A stretch of DNA of 64,000 nt from contig NZ_NCSM01000010.1 of NCBI RefSeq assembly GCF_002224125.1, forward strand, positions 1 through 64,000, given 5' to 3'. This DNA is from Streptomyces sp. NBS 14/10 (GTDB lineage: Bacteria > Actinomycetota > Actinomycetes > Streptomycetales > Streptomycetaceae). Below the pieces are notes generated by a model. That model did no database searches, was not told the DNA's origin, and saw nothing but the letters and a program-made list of their open reading frames with translations. Positions 58,559 through 64,000 of the stretch are shown here, in pieces. Numbering within the stretch: the first letter of the stretch is position 1; every line of letters starts with the position of its first letter. A program made the position numbers and the translations under genes.

Positions 58559-60040
58559 GTGCGAAGGCAGTGGGCCATGAGCTCACCCCACCCGCCGAAA
58601 GTGGCCGGAATCGATCCTTCCCTCCCCGCCCCCACGCACACTTCCGACCCCGTCACGCCGCCCCACGCCCCCAACCCCGGCCCCAGCCCCGCCGCCGATC
58701 CCGCGGTCCAGGACCATCTGGCCGGGTGGCTCTCGGACCTGACCACCCTCCACGAACTCACCGAGCGACTCGCCCTTACGGGCACGCTGGACGACGCGCT
58801 GGACGAGCTCCTGCGCGCCGGAGCCTCGCTCGTCGGCGCCCGGCGCGGGCTGGTCGCGCTGGAACCGGCCGACGGGCTCGGCCCGGTCACCACCGTCGGC
58901 CTCGGCCTCGGGCGCGCCGACCTCGGCCATATCGAGACGATCCCGCGCGGCACCGCGTCCGCCGGCCACCTCCTGGACGGGCTGCCCGAGCCGGACGGCG
59001 AGCCGCAGCCCGGCATCGCCCACCCCGACATCCCGGGCGAGGCCGAACTCGACCCGCGCCACCGCGAAGTCGCCGCCCGCCTGGGCTACTCCGCGAGCTA
59101 CGCCGTGGCCCTGGACCCGCTCGCCGACCCCGGCACCGCCTCGAACAGTCACACGGGCGCCCCAGGCCCCCTCGGGCGGCTCGGCGCGGCCGCGTGGCTG
59201 TACGACGAACCGGCCGAGCCCGCGGAGCGCCAGCGCCACCTCGTGGGCCTGTACTGCCGCTACGCCGCCGCGCACCTCGCCCGGCTGGTCGAGCTCGCCC
59301 GCGCCCGCGCCACCGTCGCGACCATCCAGGAGGAGCTGCTGCCCACGCGGCTGCCCCGGATCCCCGGAGTCCGCCTCGCCGTACGCCACCGCGCCGCTCC
59401 CCGCGGGGGCGGCGACTGGTACGACGCGCTGCCGCTGCCCGACGGCGCGCTCGGCCTGTCCGTCGGCGGGGTGACCGGATCCGGCCCCAGCGCGGTCGCC
59501 GCGATGGGGCGGCTGCGGGCGTCCCTGCGCGCGTACGCCGTGATGGAGGGCGAGGATCCGGTGGCCGTGCTCTCCGACCTCGAACTGCTGCTGCGGCTGA
59601 CCGAACCCGCCCGCTCCGCGACCGCGCTCTTCGCCTACTACGAGCCTCTGCCGCGCAGGGTGGTGCTGGCCGGGGCCGGACACTGCCCGCCGCTGATCAC
59701 CGGCGAGCGGCGCACCGAGTTCGTGGAGACCGCCCTGTCCGCGCCGCTCGGCATGCTCTCCTGCTGGGAAGCGCCCAGCGTGGAGCTCGAACCGGGCCGC
59801 GGAGAAACGCTCCTCTTCTACAGCGACGGGCTGCTCCACCGCACCGGAGAGCCCATGGACCGGGCCTTCGCACGGCTGCACACGGCCGCCGCGAGCGCCC
59901 CCAGGGCCGTACGGAGCGACCCGGACGGCTTCGCGGACCATCTGCTGCGCACGGTCCTCCCCAGCGGCGGGACGGGCCAGGGCGCGGACGCGGACGACGG
60001 CACGGAGGACGTCGTCCTGCTCGTCGCCCGCTTCGACTGA
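58559..60040 (+). CDS. SpoIIE/PP2C-type phosphatase with GAF-like sensor
   Basis: 493 residues, GTG start. Pro-rich head (~1-55), GAF-like domain (~60-235, LTERLALTGTLDDALDELLR), a linker helix (ARATVATIQEELLPTRLPRI) and the PP2C_SIG domain with RGGGDWYDALPLPDG, VGGVTGSGPSAVAAM and LLFYSDGLLHRTGE carrying the metal ligands. One early Asp/Gly metal motif reads VGGV rather than the usual (I/V)GDV, so a ligand may be missing. These phosphatases reactivate anti-anti-sigma factors; RsbW-like ATPases lie ~3 kb on either side. Confidence 0.85.
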   Translation: MRRQWAMSSPHPPKVAGIDPSLPAPTHTSDPVTPPHAPNPGPSPAADPAVQDHLAGWLSDLTTLHELTERLALTGTLDDALDELLRAGASLVGARRGLVALEPADGLGPVTTVGLGLGRADLGHIETIPRGTASAGHLLDGLPEPDGEPQPGIAHPDIPGEAELDPRHREVAARLGYSASYAVALDPLADPGTASNSHTGAPGPLGRLGAAAWLYDEPAEPAERQRHLVGLYCRYAAAHLARLVELARARATVATIQEELLPTRLPRIPGVRLAVRHRAAPRGGGDWYDALPLPDGALGLSVGGVTGSGPSAVAAMGRLRASLRAYAVMEGEDPVAVLSDLELLLRLTEPARSATALFAYYEPLPRRVVLAGAGHCPPLITGERRTEFVETALSAPLGMLSCWEAPSVELEPGRGETLLFYSDGLLHRTGEPMDRAFARLHTAAASAPRAVRSDPDGFADHLLRTVLPSGGTGQGADADDGTEDVVLLVARFD

Positions 60041-60183
60041 CCCCGCCGACCCGCCACCCATCAACCGACCCGCCACCAACCACCCGAAACCGGCCATAGC
60101 CCGCGATCACCTGTGCTTCATGCACATCCCGGCTGTCATACCCCCCACCTACCATGGACACGGTCCAGCTCGAGGAGGATGAC

Positions 60184-61668
60184 GTGACCGAGGAGCCCAC
60201 TTCCGAGGCCCTGGAGACCCCAGAGGCCGGGGAGCAGCCCATCAAGCAGCGGAAGAACAGCCTTTACACAGGCATTTCCGACGAGCTCACCGAAAACATG
60301 AGGTCAGGCTGGGACGACACCGAGCTGCGCGGCCTGGAGCCCATCGAGCAGGCGCCGCACACCGCCCGCCGCCGCGCCGAGCTCTCCGCGCGATTCCCCG
60401 GGGAGCGCCTGGTCATCCCCGCGGGCAATCTGCGCACCCGCTCCAACGACACCGAGTACGGGTTCCGCGCCGCCACGGAGTACGCGTATCTGACCGGCGA
60501 CCAGACCCACGACGGCGTCCTGGTCCTGGAGCCGGACGGCGCCGAGGGCCACACCGCGACCGTGTACCTGCTGCCCCGTTCCAACCGGGAGAACGGCGAG
60601 TTCTGGCTGGACGGCCAGGGCGAGCTGTGGGTCGGCCGCCGGCACAGCCTCGCCGAGGCCGAGCAGCTGCTGGGCCTGCCGGCCAAGGACGTGCGCGAGC
60701 TCGCCGACGCGCTGCGGGCCGCGACCGGCCCGGTGCGCATCGTGCGCGGCCATGACGCCGGTCTCGAAGCGGCGCTGACGGACAAGGTCACCGGCGAGCG
60801 CGACGCGGAGCTGCGGACGTTCCTCAGCGAGCAGCGCCTGGTCAAGGACGAGTTCGAGGTCGGCGAGCTGCAGGCGGCCGTCGACTCGACCGTGCGCGGC
60901 TTCGAGGACGTGGTCAAGGTCCTCGACAAGGCCGAGGCCACCTCCGAGCGCTATATCGAGGGCACGTTCTTCCTGCGCGCCCGCGTCGAGGGCAACCACG
61001 TCGGCTACGCCTCCATCTGCGCCGCCGGCCCGCACGCCACCACGCTCCACTGGGTGCGCAACGACGGCCCGGTCCGCTCCGGGGAGCTGCTGCTCCTGGA
61101 CGCGGGCGTGGAGACCCCCACGCTCTACACCGCCGATGTGACCCGCACGATCCCCATCAACGGCCGCTTCACCCCGCTGCAGCGCAAGATCTACGACGCG
61201 GTGTACGAGGCGCAGGAAGCGGGCATCGCCGCGGTCAAGCCGGGCGGGAAGTACCTCGACTTCCACGACGCCGCCCAGCGGGTCCTGGCCGCGAAGCTGG
61301 TCGAGTGGGGGCTGATCGAGGGCCCGGTCGAGCGCGTTCTGGAGCTGGGCCTGCAGCGCCGCTGGACGCTCCACGGCACCGGCCACATGCTCGGCATGGA
61401 CGTCCACGACTGCGCCACGGCCCGCCGGGAGGCGTACGCGGAGGGCACCCTGGAGCCCGGTATGTGCCTCACGGTCGAGCCCGGCCTGTACTTCCAGGCC
61501 GACGATCTGACCGTGCCCGAGGAGTACCGGGGCATCGGCGTCCGTATCGAGGACGACATTCTGGTCACGGAGGACGGCAGCCGAAACCTCTCGGCCGCCC
61601 TGCCGCGCACCTCGGATGACGTCGAGGCGTGGATGGCCGCGCTCCTTCAGGGCTCGCAGGGCTCGTAA
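60184..61668 (+). CDS. Xaa-Pro aminopeptidase (aminopeptidase P, M24B)
   Basis: 494 residues from GTG 60184 (GAGGAGG upstream, better than the ATG at 60154). N-terminal creatinase-like domain (~45-235) and pita-bread domain with metal ligands Asp in LLLLDAGVE, Asp in YTADVTRTI, His in HGTGHMLGMD, Glu in TVEPGLY and Glu in GVRIEDDIL. Removes N-terminal residues before proline. Cytoplasmic. Confidence 0.93.
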   Translation: MTEEPTSEALETPEAGEQPIKQRKNSLYTGISDELTENMRSGWDDTELRGLEPIEQAPHTARRRAELSARFPGERLVIPAGNLRTRSNDTEYGFRAATEYAYLTGDQTHDGVLVLEPDGAEGHTATVYLLPRSNRENGEFWLDGQGELWVGRRHSLAEAEQLLGLPAKDVRELADALRAATGPVRIVRGHDAGLEAALTDKVTGERDAELRTFLSEQRLVKDEFEVGELQAAVDSTVRGFEDVVKVLDKAEATSERYIEGTFFLRARVEGNHVGYASICAAGPHATTLHWVRNDGPVRSGELLLLDAGVETPTLYTADVTRTIPINGRFTPLQRKIYDAVYEAQEAGIAAVKPGGKYLDFHDAAQRVLAAKLVEWGLIEGPVERVLELGLQRRWTLHGTGHMLGMDVHDCATARREAYAEGTLEPGMCLTVEPGLYFQADDLTVPEEYRGIGVRIEDDILVTEDGSRNLSAALPRTSDDVEAWMAALLQGSQGS

Positions 61669-61741
61669 GACGTCGGTCAGGGCTCGGGCAGCGGTCGGTC
61701 AGGGCTCGCGGGGCTGGTGACCAGCGGTATCGTCCGGTTCC

Positions 61742-63346
61742 ATGGCGGAATCCCGGGTCAATTCGGCAGACGGCCTCGGCAGTGACCTCCACCTGGAGCT
61801 GTCCGGTACGGGCAGCCGCCGGGCGGCCCTGATGGGGGCGCTGCGCGAGGCCATCCGCAGTGGCCGGCTCGCCCCCGGCACCCGGCTGCCGTCCTACCGC
61901 TCCCTCGCCGTCGACCTCGGCCTGGCCCGGAACACCGTGGCCGACGCCTACGCCGAGCTGGTCGCCGAGGGCTGGCTGACCGCCCGCCAGGGCTCCGGCA
62001 CCCGGGTCGCGCCCCGCGCCGCCCCGCCCCCGCCCCGGCGCGCCCGGGGACGAGGGCAGGGGCGGGGCCGCCCGGCCGTGGGTGTCGGCGTGCCGCCCGC
62101 CGCCGCGCCGACCGGAGGCGGGCCCGTACGGCGGGCCCGGAGAGCGCCCGCGCGTCCTCCCGAGCCCGTCCACAATCTGCTGCAGGGCCAGCCCGACGCC
62201 GCCTCCTTCCCCCGGGCCGCATGGCTGGCCTCCGGCCGCCGCGCCCTGACCGCCGCGCCCAACGAGGCCTTCGGCCCCGGCGACCCGCAGGGGCGCCCGG
62301 AGCTGCGCCGCGCGCTGGCCGAGTATCTGGCCCGTGTCCGCGGGGTGCGCACCGACGCCGACCGGATCGTCATCTGCTCCGGGTACGCCCACGCGCTGCG
62401 GCTGCTGGCCGGAACGCCGGCGCTGCGCGGCACGGCGGCCGTGGAGGCGTACGGCCTCGGCTTCCACCGCTCGCTGCTCACCGCAGCCGGGATCCGTACC
62501 GTGCCGCTGTCCCTGGACGCGGACGGCGCCCGCACCGAGGAGCTGGCCTCGCACCAGGGCGTACGGACCGTGCTGCTCACCCCCGCCCACCAGTTCCCCA
62601 CCGGCGGGCCGCTGCACCCGCGGCGCCGGGCGGCCGCCGTCGACTGGGCCCGGGCCTGCGGCGGGCTGGTCCTGGAGGACGACTACGACGGCGAGTTCCG
62701 CTACGACCGCAAGCCCGTGGGCGCCGTCCAGGGCCTGGACCCGGACCATGTGCTGTACGTCGGATCGGTCAGCAAGAGCCTGTCCCCGGCCCTGCGGCTG
62801 GGCTGGATGGTGCTGCCCGACCACCTCGTGGACGAGGTCCTGGCCGCCAAGGGGGAACGGGAGGCGTGGGCGAGCGCGCTCGACCAGCTGACTCTCGCCG
62901 ACTTCATCGAATCGGGCGGGTACGACCGGCACATCCGCCGGATGCGCCAGCGCTACCGCCGCCGCCGGGACCAGCTGGTCGCCATCCTCGCCGAACGCGC
63001 CCCGCACATCCGCGTCAGCGGTGTGGCGGCGGGGCTGCACGCGGTGCTCGAACTGCCGCCGGGCACCGAGCGGTCCGTCGTCCAGGCCGCCGCCTGGCAG
63101 GGCCTGGCCATCGAGGGCCTGGCCGACTACGCCCACCCGGACGCCGCCGGTCCGCCCCGCGAGGGCCTGGTCGTGGGCTACGCCACCCCGCCCGACCACT
63201 CCTTCACGGGCGCGCTGGACGCGCTGTGCCGTGGGCTCCCACCCGACCTCGGCGACTCCACCGCACCCACAACGACCGCACCCCCAACAAGCGCGCGGGA
63301 CGACGGGGCTGTCACACCCCCGTCAGCGAGTCCTCGCGCCACTTGA
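61742..63346 (+). CDS. MocR-family regulator (GntR HTH fused to aminotransferase)
   Basis: 534 residues. GntR winged helix at ~18-85 (MGALREAIRSGRLAPGTRLP, DLGLARNTVADAYAELVAEG), an Arg/Pro/Ala linker (~88-140), then fold-type I aminotransferase with LEDDYDGEFRYDRKP and the PLP lysine in VGSVSKSLSPALRLGW. MocR proteins such as PdxR sense PLP and control vitamin B6 or amino-acid genes; no obvious divergent target here. Its 3' end overlaps the convergent RsbW-like gene by 35 bp. Confidence 0.9.
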   Translation: MAESRVNSADGLGSDLHLELSGTGSRRAALMGALREAIRSGRLAPGTRLPSYRSLAVDLGLARNTVADAYAELVAEGWLTARQGSGTRVAPRAAPPPPRRARGRGQGRGRPAVGVGVPPAAAPTGGGPVRRARRAPARPPEPVHNLLQGQPDAASFPRAAWLASGRRALTAAPNEAFGPGDPQGRPELRRALAEYLARVRGVRTDADRIVICSGYAHALRLLAGTPALRGTAAVEAYGLGFHRSLLTAAGIRTVPLSLDADGARTEELASHQGVRTVLLTPAHQFPTGGPLHPRRRAAAVDWARACGGLVLEDDYDGEFRYDRKPVGAVQGLDPDHVLYVGSVSKSLSPALRLGWMVLPDHLVDEVLAAKGEREAWASALDQLTLADFIESGGYDRHIRRMRQRYRRRRDQLVAILAERAPHIRVSGVAAGLHAVLELPPGTERSVVQAAAWQGLAIEGLADYAHPDAAGPPREGLVVGYATPPDHSFTGALDALCRGLPPDLGDSTAPTTTAPPTSARDDGAVTPPSASPRAT

Positions 63347-63800
63347 GGATCTTGTCGAAGCTGACCACCACACCGCCGTGCCCCGGGCGGTCGCGGTAGC
63401 GGACCCGGTCGGTCAGCGCCTCGATCAAAAAGAGCCCTCGCCCATGCTCTGCCTGGGCGGGGGCCGGCTGTCTCGCGGGGGACCGGTCCTGGGGGGACTT
63501 GGCCCAGTCGCCCCGGTCGGGACGGGAGGGGCGGCGGGGAAATCCGGGACCGGAGTCGGTGACCTCGATGCGGCAGGTGTCGCCGTCGATATAGGCCGTG
63601 ACTCTGTAGTCCCCGCCCGCGCCGTCCGCGCCACCGCCGTGCTCGACCGCATTCGCGCAGGCCTCGGAGAGGGCGACCGACAAGTCGTAAGAGATTTCGG
63701 GATCGACCCCTGCTGTCTCCATGGTGCCGAGGAGCAGGCGCCGGGCGAGCGGGACGCTCGCCGACTCACGCGGCAGATGGAGTGACCACCAGATGCTCAT
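63312..63800 (-). CDS. RsbW-like ATP-binding anti-sigma-type protein
   Basis: 162 residues. HATPase_c: N-box SVALSEACANAVEHGG, G1 EVTDSGPGFP, G2 EHGRGLFLIEALTDRVRY. Typical length of serine-kinase anti-sigma factors. N-terminal MSIWWSLHLPRESASVPLAR matches the family start. Its last 35 bp are antisense to the MocR gene. Confidence 0.88.
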   Translation of the reverse strand: MSIWWSLHLPRESASVPLARRLLLGTMETAGVDPEISYDLSVALSEACANAVEHGGGADGAGGDYRVTAYIDGDTCRIEVTDSGPGFPRRPSRPDRGDWAKSPQDRSPARQPAPAQAEHGRGLFLIEALTDRVRYRDRPGHGGVVVSFDKILKWREDSLTGV

Positions 63801-64000
63801 ACTCCAGCCTCCCGGCCACGGCTCGACATACCGTTACGTATTGCCTGGGTCCATGGTCCGTAAGCGTCCGATTGACGTGACTCCGCTCATTCGGCGGAAG
63901 CGCGTATTCCGTATATCGGTGTATGGGGCTGTCCAGGTGTGCGTCGGTACGCCCCACCCGCCGTCGGGGAAACCCGGGCCCAGTGGGATGATGGCGCGGC

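Overview
The window is high-GC actinomycete DNA, almost certainly a Streptomyces chromosome. GTG and TTG starts are frequent, operons overlap by ATGA/GTGA, and the gene families are typical Streptomyces ones: a subtilisin-inhibitor-like protein, RsbW-like ATPases with a SpoIIE/PP2C phosphatase, MocR, DUF5926 and DUF2637/FtsK-type Tra proteins. Three tRNA genes lie on the minus strand (Arg-ACG, Ser-GCT, Ser-UGA). No rRNA operon or CRISPR array was seen.

Layout. (1) 1-5117 is an accessory-looking flank: an edge-truncated A/T-richer gene, a RibD-like deaminase coupled to an HTH/TPR regulator, a broken RsbW-like pseudogene, a small HTH gene and a conserved small protein. (2) 5118-17060 is an integrative and conjugative element of the pSAM2 (AICE) type in the 3' end of tRNA-Arg(ACG). 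It carries Nudix (Pif-like), XRE/TPR, GntR (KorSA-like), FtsK-type Tra, DUF2637 spread protein, RepSA-type HUH initiator, Xis and tyrosine integrase. (3) 17092-36990 is chromosome between two elements: SSI-like inhibitor; a giant degenerate PAS/kinase/receiver protein; a TetR/MFS pair; acyl-CoA ligase; SigE-family sigma factor; a DUF1906 secreted protein; a five-gene operon resembling the mycobacterial igr operon for steroid side-chain removal; a membrane protein; an XRE regulator; a small secreted protein. (4) 36991-51918 is a second AICE in the 3' end of tRNA-Ser(UGA), with a different replication module (Prim-Pol plus ATPase and an iteron-like origin), a GntR repressor with three operators, a long overlapping transfer operon that includes a Pycsar-effector-like membrane protein, AlpA-like Xis, integrase, and a cargo pair (class IV aminotransferase plus HTH-SUMF fusion). 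(5) 51947-64000 is core chromosome: HtrA-like protease, glycerophosphodiesterase, RsbW-like ATPase, DUF5926, a Prim-Pol-domain protein, SpoIIE phosphatase, aminopeptidase P, MocR and another RsbW-like ATPase.

How it works together. Each element has its integrase beside the restored tRNA, a truncated tRNA copy at the far end, and paired direct repeats inside each end that look like integrase arm sites. In both, homology to the target runs past the tRNA into its terminator, so the element re-supplies the whole 3' end of the tRNA transcription unit. The GntR repressor of each element faces away from a transfer/replication operon over short palindromes. The igr-like genes (two acyl-CoA dehydrogenases, two hydratase/DUF35 subunits, one thiolase-like aldolase) overlap head to tail and would act as one beta-oxidation module, with the nearby acyl-CoA ligase as a possible activating enzyme. 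The most unusual features are the orphan Pycsar-type effector in a transfer operon, the HTH-SUMF/aminotransferase cargo pair, minisatellites sitting on stop codons between 25 and 31 kb, and a 1544-residue pseudokinase with a recurring Gly-Arg-Arg motif.
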